Position numbers and translations under genes: made by a program
The notes under the pieces: model-generated
What the model saw: the letters and a program-made list of their open reading frames with translations, nothing else
Database searches by the model: none
What the model was told of the DNA's origin: nothing
Origin: a virus
Length of the DNA stretch: 26,441 bases
Virus record (IMG/VR): IMGVR_UViG_3300037247_000414
Location: 1-26,441 of that record
Direction: 5' to 3' (one strand)
Shown: piece by piece, positions 1-8,288 of the stretch
Layout of the letters: every line of letters starts with the position of its first letter
How positions within the stretch are numbered: position 1 is the first letter of the stretch

Positions 1-432
1 GACTTGACCATTCGTGTCCGTGACCTTGGTTCCTGCTACAGAACCGGACCTGCTATTGGAACTATTGATCCATACAGAGACACCTGGTACAGCAACCTCT
101 CCAATAGTTCGTATTGTTAAAGTAACCTCATAATCCCCTGGGGTATAGGAAGATGTATAGATAGCTTCAGGAACCCCTCTAACCTGAACGCTTCCAGTTG
201 TACTTTCTGGGGCAATAAGGATTAAATCGCCGTTTGATTCGGTCTGTGTTATGTCAAAAACATAATAGCCATCTTCTAATTCAGCGGGATTCGTGTCATC
301 TACCGGATTAGCCCCCGCTCCATCTATTCGTAAGTTGGCGGTTATATTTGCGGCGTCTCCTGTTACTGGCAGGAGAGTTGAAGTGTTCCAAGCATATACG
401 ACCCATTTTTGGCCTGCGACGTTTTTCCTCAT
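1..432 (-). CDS. Fibre- or tail-associated protein, C-terminus missing (partial)
   Basis: The reading frame begins at ATG 432 and stays open to the window edge, giving the first 144 residues only. The N-terminal half is a compact domain starting MRKNVAGQKWVVYAW, followed by a stretch with ELEDGYYVFDITQ. From about residue 100 a beta-rich segment (YEVTLTIRTIGEVAVPGVSV, then VTDTNGQV) looks like an immunoglobulin-like or carboxypeptidase-regulatory-like fold, a type common in phage fibres and adhesins. A weak AAGGAT sequence lies upstream of the start. It is the last visible gene of the minus-strand virion cluster, just after a holin-like gene. A role as tail or fibre component is inferred from context and composition; no catalytic motif is visible. 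Confidence 0.7.
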   Translation of the reverse strand, partial: MRKNVAGQKWVVYAWNTSTLLPVTGDAANITANLRIDGAGANPVDDTNPAELEDGYYVFDITQTESNGDLILIAPESTTGSVQVRGVPEAIYTSSYTPGDYEVTLTIRTIGEVAVPGVSVWINSSNSRSGSVAGTKVTDTNGQV

Positions 433-442
433 CTGACATCCT

Positions 443-598
443 TTATCGAAACCAGCTTAAACCAATAGCGACGGCGGTAGTAATGAAATAGTATATGTAC
501 TTGGAATGTGTCTGCTTATGTTCCACCGTCCAAGTCTTAATCCACTTGACATCATTAGCCGTCTCTATAATCAGTTTATCCCGTTGGTCATCAGTCAT
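443..598 (-). CDS. Small single-span membrane protein, holin / XhlA-like
   Basis: This encodes 51 residues. The start ATG (598-596) overlaps the TGA stop of the preceding gene by one base, so translation is probably coupled. The N-terminal part is charged and helical (MTDDQRDKLIIETANDVKWI). It is followed by EHKQTH and one hydrophobic segment (YIYYFITTAVAIGLSWF, residues about 34-50) that ends at the C-terminus. An amphipathic helix followed by a membrane span is the layout of haemolysin XhlA-type and small holin-like proteins, and the position behind the structural genes suits a lysis or membrane role. That function is an inference from topology and context. No endolysin is visible in this window, so the lysis cassette may continue beyond the left edge. 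Confidence 0.7.
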   Translation of the reverse strand: MTDDQRDKLIIETANDVKWIKTWTVEHKQTHSKYIYYFITTAVAIGLSWFR

Positions 599-846
599 CA
601 CTTAATTTTCCGTATCCATTTCTTTGGTATTAAAAGAACACCAAGAACATCATTTTTTATTGACTTACCAATAGTATGGGCAACTTTCACATACTCTTTA
701 TCTTCATCAAGATAAAAAGCACAAGTCTTACAATATACTTCGTCAATTACTTCGACAGCTTCTTCTACTGTTTTCCATCCAACCCTTTCTATAGCATCAA
801 TCCATTCAATGTAAATCTGGTCTCCAAATTTCTTTTTGGTTTTCAT
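598..846 (-). CDS. Conserved-type small phage protein, unknown function
   Basis: This encodes 82 residues starting MKTKKKFGDQIYIEWIDAIE. A strong AAGGAG site stands eleven bases before the ATG. The start overlaps the stop of the preceding 41-aa gene by four bases (ATGA). The protein is acidic in its middle and basic at both ends, with a CKTC pair near residue 40 that could bind metal but has no visible partner cysteines. The C-terminal segment ending KNDVLGVLLIPKKWIRKIK looks like a compact beta-strand and basic tail. No family was recognised with certainty. It sits in a chain of overlapping small genes between the protease and the holin-like gene, so it is likely co-translated with them in the late transcript. 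Confidence 0.75.
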   Translation of the reverse strand: MKTKKKFGDQIYIEWIDAIERVGWKTVEEAVEVIDEVYCKTCAFYLDEDKEYVKVAHTIGKSIKNDVLGVLLIPKKWIRKIK

Positions 847-968
847 TTATGAACTCCTTTTATCGTCCCTGCTTTCTCGGAAGCATAGAATACACTTTTT
901 CCTTTTTTCTTACCATACTGCCTAATCATCGTTGCAATTATTTTTTGGCCTTTTGTAGTCTTTGGCAT
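843..968 (-). CDS. 41-aa basic phage protein, unknown function
   Basis: This short gene encodes MPKTTKGQKIIATMIRQYGK followed by a lysine-rich stretch and FYASEKAGTIKGVHK. Its ATG (968-966) overlaps the TAA stop of the protease gene by one base (TAATG), and its own TGA overlaps the next ATG by four bases. It is therefore embedded in a translationally coupled chain. Small basic proteins with a K-G-x-S-V-F-Y-A-S core and a glycine-containing tail are common in the structural clusters of uncultured phages, to my recollection, but their role is unknown. The tight overlaps on both sides and the clean reading frame are the main evidence that it is real. Confidence 0.7.
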   Translation of the reverse strand: MPKTTKGQKIIATMIRQYGKKKGKSVFYASEKAGTIKGVHK

Positions 969-1834
969 TATTTCACTTCCCGCAAACCTATCTCAGCCAA
1001 TGCTTTCTGCATCGCAAGTTCTACTAATCTGGCATGGGTCACAATACTCCAGTTGTCACAACCGTACCTACCTCCAATGAGAATACCAACAACTTCACCC
1101 TCCATATTTATAACAGGAGATCCACTGTTACCGGGGTAAGAAGCCGCATCAATGTGCATCACCAATTTAACGCCAAAAAATAATTCTTCCCGATTAGATA
1201 AACTCACTACCCCTTGTGTTAAAGCGATACCATTATTCAATCCCCAAGGATAACCGAGAATCACAAGACTTTCACCGACTTCAACTTTTGTATTCAAGCT
1301 AAGAAAAGGATGCTCTAAAGGAGAAAGAGCAATACTACGATACTCTTTGCGTAATTGGATAAATCCGACATCACATCTATTCAAACTCTCCATGTGTACA
1401 AAATCAGCGTATGCTTGCGAACCATCCTGAAACTGTACTATAAAAGATTTGGTATCTTTAACCACGTGCCCGGCCGTTGCTATCAAATTAGGAGATACAA
1501 AAAATCCTGTTCCTTGCCACTTGACTGTAATGGGTATCTTTTTATCTCGCTTACGAGAAATTTCTTTCCAAGGGACGGAAAGAAACTCATCATCACTATA
1601 TTCAGCACCAATCCACACAACAGCGGGGAAGGTCTGGTTATAAAGTTTTGGTAAGTCATTATACCAAGTGTCACCTTTCTCCCCGACAATACCTTGTATG
1701 CCTCGTTCTCCTTGTAGTCCCCGGATAGTTACCGCAGGTTTCTCAATAAAACGATTTGGGAACAAATCTAATCCTAAATATACCAATAAAACACAAATCA
1801 GACCAATCCCAAAAATCTTCTGGGTCATCGACAC
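968..1834 (-). CDS. Membrane-anchored trypsin-like serine protease with collagen-like stalk
   Basis: This encodes 288 residues. A hydrophobic segment at about 5-22 is a likely signal anchor. Residues 39-54 form five to six Gly-x-x triplets (GLQGERGIQGIVGEKG), a short collagen-like stalk. From about residue 100 the protein has the chymotrypsin/HtrA-type catalytic triad: His123 in IATAGHVV, Asp155 in NRCDVGFIQL and Ser238 in YPGNSGSPV. No PDZ domain follows, so it is shorter than DegP/HtrA. The start is a GTG at 1834, one base after the previous stop, with AAAGGGGA as SD; an ATG at 1828 is the alternative. Phage head-maturation proteases are normally of other folds and sit before the capsid gene. 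This one lies far downstream of the capsid with fibre and lysis-like genes. It could therefore act in virion processing, at the cell envelope, or during infection. The trypsin-like fold is well supported; the biological role is not. Confidence 0.88.
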   Translation of the reverse strand: MSMTQKIFGIGLICVLLVYLGLDLFPNRFIEKPAVTIRGLQGERGIQGIVGEKGDTWYNDLPKLYNQTFPAVVWIGAEYSDDEFLSVPWKEISRKRDKKIPITVKWQGTGFFVSPNLIATAGHVVKDTKSFIVQFQDGSQAYADFVHMESLNRCDVGFIQLRKEYRSIALSPLEHPFLSLNTKVEVGESLVILGYPWGLNNGIALTQGVVSLSNREELFFGVKLVMHIDAASYPGNSGSPVINMEGEVVGILIGGRYGCDNWSIVTHARLVELAMQKALAEIGLREVK

Positions 1835-1835
1835 T

Positions 1836-2225
1836 TTATTCCCCTTTAACTACTCGTTCTTGCCGCTCTGTTTCCTCCGCATTCTCGTCTTGTAGATTGT
1901 GATAGTAATCACTGTCGGTCTTAACTATAGCTTCTCTGGTCATATCCGCCGTGACAGGTGCAAACAACCTCTGACGTAACTCATAAGCCTTTTTCCGCCC
2001 GAAATTCCCTAAAGATTTTCCGAGATTCATAACATCAACGAAAACATCTTTTGGTTTTCCCAACCATTCACAAATACAGAACACCCCAAGTTTGTTGTAT
2101 CTAACTAAAAACAGCTTATTCTTTCTCTCTCGACTGCCTTCCACAAGTTGATTAAGCCAACACGATAGTTCCCCCCCCACTATCGTGTGTTCTGTTAATG
2201 AATAGTTTGACACTAACCCAAGCAT
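1836..2225 (-). CDS. Hypothetical protein, 129 aa
   Basis: No family was recognised. The first 70 residues look like a globular alpha/beta domain (LFLVRYNKLGVFCICEWLGK). The middle is basic with several RKK/RQR patches, and the C-terminus is charged and probably disordered (ENAEETERQERVVKGE). The ATG at 2225 overlaps the TAA of the upstream 81-aa gene by one base (TAATG), and the protease start follows one base after its stop. It therefore belongs to a tightly coupled set downstream of the LamG-like protein. Position in the late operon suggests a virion-associated or assembly role, but nothing in the sequence fixes it. Confidence 0.7.
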   Translation of the reverse strand: MLGLVSNYSLTEHTIVGGELSCWLNQLVEGSRERKNKLFLVRYNKLGVFCICEWLGKPKDVFVDVMNLGKSLGNFGRKKAYELRQRLFAPVTADMTREAIVKTDSDYYHNLQDENAEETERQERVVKGE

Positions 2226-2470
2226 TACTTTTTCTCCGGGGACTTTATCGGAATGATATTGGGTTTTTTCTTGGGAACTTCCGACTTTTTCTTCTGGGCG
2301 GCGAGTTCTTGAGCCGCATCTAATCTTGATGCTTTCTCATATAACATCTGTTCCTCTTGGACTATCAATCCCAACTCATTGCCGGTCAGAGGCATTCCAT
2401 TAATCAATATCCGACCATTAAGCAGGAGATTCCTCAAATCTTTGTGTCCTTGTTCTGTTTGTTGATTCAT
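2225..2470 (-). CDS. Hypothetical small charged protein, 81 aa
   Basis: The protein starts MNQQTEQGHKDLRNLLLNGR and continues with a segment rich in Leu and Glu (LIVQEEQMLYEKASRLDAAQ) that would form a helix or short coiled coil. The C-terminal third is lysine- and proline-rich and probably disordered. It has the GAAAGGAACC SD seen before several genes of this genome, six bases from the ATG. It begins a chain of coupled genes running to the left edge. No known family was identified. The helical start and basic tail resemble small phage assembly or chaperone-like factors, but this is only a guess. Confidence 0.7.
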   Translation of the reverse strand: MNQQTEQGHKDLRNLLLNGRILINGMPLTGNELGLIVQEEQMLYEKASRLDAAQELAAQKKKSEVPKKKPNIIPIKSPEKK

Positions 2471-2548
2471 TTCCGGTTCCTTTCTAAAAAAGTTACATTT
2501 TTTTAGGGGCCAATATAGTTAACCCCCACCATTTTTTTAATCGTTTTC

Positions 2549-3559
2549 TCAATAGGTATCTTTATACAGATAAATCTCAAGTCCAAATGATCCATCTGTC
2601 TCATCAATTCGGAGTGGATTATTTCGCCCTATCTTCAAGGCGTGAGGTAGATTAACAACATTGGTCGGAATAACCCCCGCAGAAGTCAACACTCCTGTGT
2701 TATATTTTATTGATTTCTTGAGGGTATGTGGATCAACCGGAAAACCTATTCCATCAACCCAAGCCGTACTTGAGGATACCCCGTTATTACTCCCCACCAA
2801 ATCGGCGTGAGCAGTCCCGATACCTTCGTCAAGGTTCCAGGCAGCGGATAAATTATTTTCTGTTCCGATAAATTTACTACCTGCCCCCTCTGCCCAAAGA
2901 GCGTCCATTTCTGCGGAGGTAAGAATTTCATCATAAAGGCCAAAGACACTAATATCGAATGTCTCGGAGGCTCCACCGGTAATTACTAAGCTAATTCCAC
3001 TGTCGATGTTACCTACAGCCGAAATATCCACAGCATCAGCAGCAGAAATATTATCGACATACATAGTGAGACCGTCTGTTTCTCCCGCCTCAATATTAAT
3101 GACAACCCAATGCAAAACATCATCGTTGACGGCGTTACGACTCGTAATCGTTACTGGTGCAGTAGCCCCATCGTCAACTGTGCAGAATAACTTTCCATTA
3201 GCATCTATCCCGACGAGCCAGCCATCCCCACTGTCGTCCTTATCCATCATAGTCGGTAGAGAAATGGCATCGGCAGCAGCTTTGATTCCAAACACAATGG
3301 CAAAGTCTCCGGCCCCGGGTTCAAGAGCAGAATCATTGACTACGGTAAAGGTATCTGTATTTCCATTAAATCTCAAGGCAGCCCTCCGCAGAAAGCTAAA
3401 TCCATCTGCGGTTGCTCCGCCCGTAAGAATAAAACCCGTCACGTACCAACTCATATTTATACCGGGGGAATCAGCAAGTTTCGTAAAAGCCGCACCCCCA
3501 TTTAGATGGGAAATAGTACAGCCATCTTCGGGTTTCATTACGCGAATTTCTTGGCTCAT
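2549..3559 (-). CDS. LamG / concanavalin-like jelly-roll virion protein
   Basis: This encodes 336 residues. From about residue 60 to 230 the pattern of alternating strands with [50 protein letters not shown] and [20 protein letters not shown] is typical of the LamG / concanavalin A-like fold (LamG_3 type). That fold is used by phages for glycan binding on tails or capsids. The last 100 residues form a second, less clear beta-rich domain ending in [12 protein letters not shown]. An AAAGGA site precedes the ATG. The gene starts just after a strong terminator that closes the preceding fibre gene, so it may be expressed by readthrough or from a weak promoter I could not place. A receptor-binding or decoration role is inferred. 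Confidence 0.8.
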   Translation of the reverse strand: MSQEIRVMKPEDGCTISHLNGGAAFTKLADSPGINMSWYVTGFILTGGATADGFSFLRRAALRFNGNTDTFTVVNDSALEPGAGDFAIVFGIKAAADAISLPTMMDKDDSGDGWLVGIDANGKLFCTVDDGATAPVTITSRNAVNDDVLHWVVINIEAGETDGLTMYVDNISAADAVDISAVGNIDSGISLVITGGASETFDISVFGLYDEILTSAEMDALWAEGAGSKFIGTENNLSAAWNLDEGIGTAHADLVGSNNGVSSSTAWVDGIGFPVDPHTLKKSIKYNTGVLTSAGVIPTNVVNLPHALKIGRNNPLRIDETDGSFGLEIYLYKDTY

Positions 3560-3573
3560 ATTGAAATCCTTTA

Positions 3574-3613
3574 AGAAAAAAGCCGGATGTCCCTATATCC
3601 TCAGGGACACCCG
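3574..3613 (-). terminator. Rho-independent terminator after the 935-aa fibre gene
   Basis: On the minus strand an 11-bp stem (CGGGTGTCCCT pairing with AGGGACATCCG, one G-U wobble) closes an 8-nt loop and is followed by GCTTTTTT. It lies 19 bases past the stop of the 935-aa gene and before the start of the LamG-like gene. The wobble pairs only in minus-strand RNA (it would be an A-C mismatch on the other strand), which supports termination of minus transcription. Confidence 0.85.
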
Positions 3614-3632
3614 CATTTATAAGTATTCAATT

Positions 3633-6440
3633 TTAAGTATTCGAGACGGTAGCACCGGCTTCCAGTGGCTCATACTGACAGAACCATTGGATAGAACCAC
3701 CACTGGTTTCATTTGCACTTGAAGTCATTATTACGGTTCCGGCAGGAAGTATTACCTCGATGCCGTCATCTATGGTTACTCCACCTGTCACTTCAATCAT
3801 AGCACCGCCGAGTGTGGTGTTCATCTTGTAAACTGTTCCGACAGCATCGTTATTACAGTCAAGGTCGGCGGTAATATCTATTGTCCCGCCCGGAGCAGTG
3901 GGAATACCTGAGATTTTCAGGTTCGTAGCTTGGGCATCAACCCCAACGAGTACTACGCCCCAAATCTTAGCCTTGACAGGAGCCGAGACCGTCCATAAAG
4001 CAACCGTAGTCGCACCCCAATCAGTAAGAGTTCTTGTCTGAAGTCTTTTTGCACCTGGGTCAATGACAGCAGTATCGACGAGAATGGCATTAGTATCTGT
4101 GAGAATTAAATCAAGGTGTGACATTAAATCATCTTCATCGTCTCCCCCACCGTCAAACGTGTATGGCCCTATTTTATCAGATAGAACTTCGAGTGAGTCA
4201 GTCCTACAATCAAAGGTGGTTACATCTGCGGCAACACTTAGGACGTGAGCCATCAAGGAACCGGAAACACAATATGTCTCCAAGTCAGAGCCAGCAGCGA
4301 CACTTGTGGTTGTTCCTACAAGATGGTCAAGTTGGTCGCCGTCTAAAGCCACAGAGGCTCCTGTTCCAGCCGCCAAAGCAACCGAGATAGCTTCCAGTGA
4401 ATCAGTGGAGCAGTTGAAATCTGTTACATCTTTTGTAGCAGACATAATGTGAGCCATCAAACTTCCGGCAACAGCAAATGCCTCCAAGTCGCCATCAATG
4501 ACAACACCCGTATCCACTGCCTGTAAGTGGTCAAGTTGAATCCCCGCCCCAAGAGTTATGTCGGTTCGGAGAATATTGGAAAGTGCTTCAAGCGAGTCGG
4601 TTGTGTTATTGTAGGTGCTTGGGTCAGCCGCACCACCTACACTACAGATTTTAGCAATAATCGAATCAGTAGCACAATTCTCAGGATACGCTGCCGTCCC
4701 GTCTATTTCAAGTAAGTAGTTAAGCTCTCTGCTATCAATAGCAGCAAGAGCCGCTGTTTGCTGATTGTCCCGAATGGCTTGGAGTGAATCAGTTGTTGGG
4801 TCAAAATCATTTACGTCACCACCAGCCGCCTTAACCAGAATATGAGCTAAAGCAGAACCAGTCGCTATTTCAGCAGACATATCTTGTTCATCAACGACCG
4901 CCGTCAACATAAAGTGGTCGAGATTTAGACCAGCTAAAACAACTGTGCCCGTTCTAAGAAGGTCAGAAATAGCTTCGAGGGAATCATCAGCAGCAAGGAA
5001 ACTTCCACTACCGTCTTTTTCCAGAATGTCTTGTACCGACCTTGCCGTTGGAGTTGTGCTTACAGCAGTCGTAAAGCCTGTAACTGCAGCTGCAATAGCT
5101 TGGAGCGAATCAGTTGAGGCATTAAAATTAGATGGGTCGGCATCTGTGGCCATAATATGACCCAATATAGATAGGGCCGTGATATGGCCATCCAATTCCC
5201 CATCAGCCGAAATACCTGTAGATGTTTTTGCCAAGTGGTCAAGATTTATACCTGCTAAAACATCCACATCGTCCCGGAGAAGGTTTGAAATGGCTTCCAG
5301 TGAATCTGTAGTATTGTCATAAGTATTTGCACCATCCAACTCCGATAAAATATCCTGTAACGATTTCTCAGTCGGGGTAAGTGGCACTGCTGAACTAACT
5401 ACTGAAGGGTCAACCGCATCAATCGCATCCCGAAGAGCCTCCAGTGAATGTAATTCATTATCGTAGGAAGTAGCCGATGGGATCGCACTTTTGCTCAAGA
5501 GATAAGCCCAAATACTCTCATCAGTTATACCAGACGGATAAGCAAGAGAGCCACGAGCCTCTACAATTAAAGACTCAGAATCATCCTCTCGAACCTGACC
5601 ATCGACATTGTTGACCCGTTTTGCAAATGTACTGGAACCGTCAAAGCTGTAGTTCGTGCCAGATACATCAACGGCACAATTTTCGAGGATATGACTCACG
5701 CCGGTTGCGTCCTCGACGATACCACCCGTAGCCCAAGGACCGTCAATTATAACATTCTGGAAAACTAAACGGTCAGATGCAGCATCAATGTAGATGGCAT
5801 GAGTCGCCCCACCGGCATCTGCGTGAACAAGAATTTTCACGTTCTTGAACTCTGTATCGTGATTGGCGGAAACCAAACGAACTGCCTTAACAAACTCATC
5901 GTCTCCGTTACCAGCTTCTCCCATATCAAAGTCAACATCTTCGAGAGAACAACCGGTAAAGCCGGACTCTATTTCAAGACCGATGGCTACAACAGGAGCA
6001 CCAGGTCGGAATATGACATTTTTAATTTGTACGTCGTTGGCCCCTATAACACATTTTGAGGAGGTATGGTCAAAGTCGAATCTTGCCTTCAAACTACCTC
6101 TCCCAAGGCCAATGATTTTTATACCTGCCACATCAGCATCAAAGCCGGTTGTGGAATCATCATAATCCTCGTAGTGGCCGGGGGCCAAAAGGATTATAGC
6201 CTCTTCACTTGCCTCACATAAGCCAATAGCGTAATCGACTGTGGCAAGTGGTTTTTCAAAAGAATGCCCGTGCTCGGTATCATCGGCATCGAGGGCATTT
6301 GTGTGGATTGCGTCAACGAATAGAAGTTGAGCCTCCGCAAGATTATCAATACCTAATGCGGCAAGATAAATCATTGCCTGCCATCCGTACTTACTTACTA
6401 AATCGGATGTGCGGAAGGGGTTAGTCGCTGGGGTTGCCAT
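3633..6440 (-). CDS. Large fibre/adhesin: beta-helix N-terminus plus tandem TDSLEAI repeats
   Basis: This encodes 935 residues. Residues about 65-280 look like a right-handed beta-helix (pectate-lyase-like), with rungs such as IKIIGLGRGSL, VQIKNVIFRPG, CSLEDVDFDM and TEFKNVKILVHA. About residues 310-810 carry eight degenerate repeats built on an aromatic-x-x-x-TDSLEAI/TDSLQAI core, followed in several units by a helix and GINLDHL or SLMAHIL. The last 115 residues form a separate beta-rich domain (VKAKIWGVVLVGVDAQ, GVTIDDGIEVILPAGT) that may be a trimerisation or knob domain. A good AGGAG site precedes the ATG at 6440. The gene follows the capsid gene through a structured 224-bp spacer and ends in a terminator. 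A surface fibre or capsid-associated adhesin is the best reading. The repeats may form a long stalk in which each helix packs on the next. Confidence 0.82.
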   Translation of the reverse strand: MATPATNPFRTSDLVSKYGWQAMIYLAALGIDNLAEAQLLFVDAIHTNALDADDTEHGHSFEKPLATVDYAIGLCEASEEAIILLAPGHYEDYDDSTTGFDADVAGIKIIGLGRGSLKARFDFDHTSSKCVIGANDVQIKNVIFRPGAPVVAIGLEIESGFTGCSLEDVDFDMGEAGNGDDEFVKAVRLVSANHDTEFKNVKILVHADAGGATHAIYIDAASDRLVFQNVIIDGPWATGGIVEDATGVSHILENCAVDVSGTNYSFDGSSTFAKRVNNVDGQVREDDSESLIVEARGSLAYPSGITDESIWAYLLSKSAIPSATSYDNELHSLEALRDAIDAVDPSVVSSAVPLTPTEKSLQDILSELDGANTYDNTTDSLEAISNLLRDDVDVLAGINLDHLAKTSTGISADGELDGHITALSILGHIMATDADPSNFNASTDSLQAIAAAVTGFTTAVSTTPTARSVQDILEKDGSGSFLAADDSLEAISDLLRTGTVVLAGLNLDHFMLTAVVDEQDMSAEIATGSALAHILVKAAGGDVNDFDPTTDSLQAIRDNQQTAALAAIDSRELNYLLEIDGTAAYPENCATDSIIAKICSVGGAADPSTYNNTTDSLEALSNILRTDITLGAGIQLDHLQAVDTGVVIDGDLEAFAVAGSLMAHIMSATKDVTDFNCSTDSLEAISVALAAGTGASVALDGDQLDHLVGTTTSVAAGSDLETYCVSGSLMAHVLSVAADVTTFDCRTDSLEVLSDKIGPYTFDGGGDDEDDLMSHLDLILTDTNAILVDTAVIDPGAKRLQTRTLTDWGATTVALWTVSAPVKAKIWGVVLVGVDAQATNLKISGIPTAPGGTIDITADLDCNNDAVGTVYKMNTTLGGAMIEVTGGVTIDDGIEVILPAGTVIMTSSANETSGGSIQWFCQYEPLEAGATVSNT

Positions 6441-6489
6441 TTGAATTTCTCCTAAACTATAAAAACTATATTCTTAATGGTTAATAAGA

Positions 6490-6638
6490 TTCGGAGGAAG
6501 CCTGAAAACACCGATTTTTTAGGATATATGCGGGAGTTTTAGCTCCCGCACAGTGTCCTCGGCATAAAGCCTTATTACGAGAAGATATAATCAACCCGCA
6601 ACACAGAGAAAGGAAGAAAAATGACGACTTCCTCCGAA
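6490..6638 (-). ncRNA. Structured intergenic RNA between capsid and fibre genes
   Basis: In the minus-strand transcript an outer 11-bp perfect stem is formed by TTCGGAGGAAG (6638-6628) with CTTCCTCCGAA (6500-6490). Directly inside it, GCC-GAGGACAC (6563-6553) pairs with GTGTTTTC-A-GGC (6511-6500), with two G-U wobbles and one bulge. Inside that is a perfect 8-bp hairpin, TGCGGGAG/CTCCCGCA (6550-6529), with a 6-nt loop. A second TGCGGG copy (6600-6595) could compete for the same arm. No T-tract follows, so it is not a simple terminator. It could be a processing or stability element separating capsid from fibre expression, or a free RNA. No known RNA family was recognised. Confidence 0.55.
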
Positions 6639-6664
6639 TATTCACTTTTTCAAAGAACAATCTT

Positions 6665-8215
6665 TTAGAGCATTGTGGCTTCTGTCAGACCCGTGAACTT
6701 GACTCCTCGGGGATCAACTGGGGCAATCAGGCAATAGTACCAGAAAGGACTCTCCAGTAAATCCTGCGGAGCACCACCAGAAGCGTGAGAAACCATAAAC
6801 ACGCCGGAGTGGCCGCCAAGCGGGGCAAGGAATTCAATTTCCTGACCCATAGTAGCTTCCATTCCACCGAGTCTCGGAGGACTGTATCGTTTGATATTGT
6901 CCCCAGCAAACTTCATAGCGTACAGAGTGTTGCTCAGGCACATCGGACTCATAATCCATTCGTAGGTTCGTCCACCGAACTCGTAGGAAATCTGAGACCA
7001 ACCGCCCTTGAAACTCAAGGCCTTGCCGGTACGCTCGTAGTTTTGCCGATTATTATACAGACCAGGCTGTTCGAGCCATTTCAACTGAACACCCTGTGTG
7101 GTAATCACGGTGTCTAAGGTTTCCCCTGGATACGCATCCAGGTATCCGCCAATGTAACCGTTGATTACATTATCAGTAAGTGGCCCATTTATGGCTTTGA
7201 CCTGAGACTTAAACTGAGGATATATAGCCAAGTCAAGCCCCGCCGCACCAGCGGCTCCACCTAAAATCTGACCAGACGACTTAATCCAGTCATTGATTCC
7301 CCAACTAAACTGAGGACGAGTGGCCGTTGTGTATCGGGTTGTCTTTGAGAATGCAATCCAGTCATCCACAGCCGGATTTTGGGTATAGGTACCATAAGCA
7401 GGTAAAGAGCCATCATTTGAATCTACGGGTCGAATAGTAAATAGCTTCCCAAGATAATCAACCGAGGCGATGATAAAGTGAATATAGTTATCAGACTTAT
7501 AGTTACGAACATCCGTGCCGTTAGTGAGTATGCCGTCTTGCAGTACGCCACTTCCATCATCCGCCACAATATCAATTCTCATGCCTTGGCGGAAATTGCT
7601 GATACGACCCTTGGACTCATCAATAGTAATATCAATGTAACCTGTGGTAGTTCCATTATCGGCTACGGCAGAGACCCGGCCAAGAACTTGATTCTCATTG
7701 TTGGAGGCATTTGTTACGATATGAGAGAAGAAACTGGAGGCTTCATAAATAGCTTTTAGTTTAGCTACGGCCTTCATATCCCTTGCCACTTTCTTAATCT
7801 GAGCGGCATTCAACAAATCGGCCTGTTTCCAAGCAGCGGGGATACTGAAGTTACCTACGACCTTATGAAGGGTAAGTTCCCTCTTAATATCGCCCATGTG
7901 AGGCGATTCCGCAGCATTCGGGAAAATAGACAAACCAGCCGCAGCCGTTCCCTGAGCGAGTAATTGGGTCATATTCCCAACAACAGCCGTCATTTCCGGG
8001 CCAAGAGGATCACCAGATTCAATCAGACCTGCTACACCGGTTTCGTAGAGATGAATTACTTTATATCCACGACCAAGACCCGTTTGGCTTTTAACCCCAA
8101 AAGCTGTTCGTTTAATCTTATCGAACACCGGAGCTATAACCGGCCCTATTTCGTGGATTATCATCGGCAACTCTTCACGCACCAAGTTGTCGAGACTATC
8201 AATCGCTTGTGCCAT
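6665..8215 (-). CDS. Major capsid protein (HK97-like fold expected)
   Basis: This encodes 516 residues from ATG 8215. A GGGAG SD lies eight bases before that ATG, inside what would be an N-terminal extension from a TTG at 8230, so 8215 is preferred. The start MAQAIDSLDNLVREELPMII is followed by a basic glycine-containing loop (FGVKSQTGLGRGYKVIHLYE) and long alpha/beta regions (WKQADLLNAAQIKKVARDMK, FRQGMRIDIVADDGSG). The C-terminal part, SPMCLSNTLYAMKFAGDNIK to SPFWYYCLIAPVDPRG, resembles the late domain of phage coat proteins. Size, abundance-type composition and position directly after the probable scaffold and portal make capsid the clear call. No short cleavable delta-domain is obvious, in keeping with a separate scaffold gene. 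Confidence 0.85.
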   Translation of the reverse strand: MAQAIDSLDNLVREELPMIIHEIGPVIAPVFDKIKRTAFGVKSQTGLGRGYKVIHLYETGVAGLIESGDPLGPEMTAVVGNMTQLLAQGTAAAGLSIFPNAAESPHMGDIKRELTLHKVVGNFSIPAAWKQADLLNAAQIKKVARDMKAVAKLKAIYEASSFFSHIVTNASNNENQVLGRVSAVADNGTTTGYIDITIDESKGRISNFRQGMRIDIVADDGSGVLQDGILTNGTDVRNYKSDNYIHFIIASVDYLGKLFTIRPVDSNDGSLPAYGTYTQNPAVDDWIAFSKTTRYTTATRPQFSWGINDWIKSSGQILGGAAGAAGLDLAIYPQFKSQVKAINGPLTDNVINGYIGGYLDAYPGETLDTVITTQGVQLKWLEQPGLYNNRQNYERTGKALSFKGGWSQISYEFGGRTYEWIMSPMCLSNTLYAMKFAGDNIKRYSPPRLGGMEATMGQEIEFLAPLGGHSGVFMVSHASGGAPQDLLESPFWYYCLIAPVDPRGVKFTGLTEATML

Positions 8216-8288
8216 TGCACTAACTCCCAACTAAACACATTTACGTTAATATGCAGTCAGTTGAGGTCTCCAATCCATCGAATTCCTA

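Noticed and set aside
506-715. Plus-strand open frames across the window, such as this 69-aa one
   Set aside because: All lie opposite clear minus-strand genes and lack SD and promoter sequences.
2471-2548. GGGG/CCCC hairpin with a T-run
   Set aside because: The T-run follows only on the plus strand, where no transcript is expected, and the stem is four bp.
8216-8230. TTG start giving a five-residue longer capsid protein
   Set aside because: The SD for the ATG at 8215 lies inside this extension.
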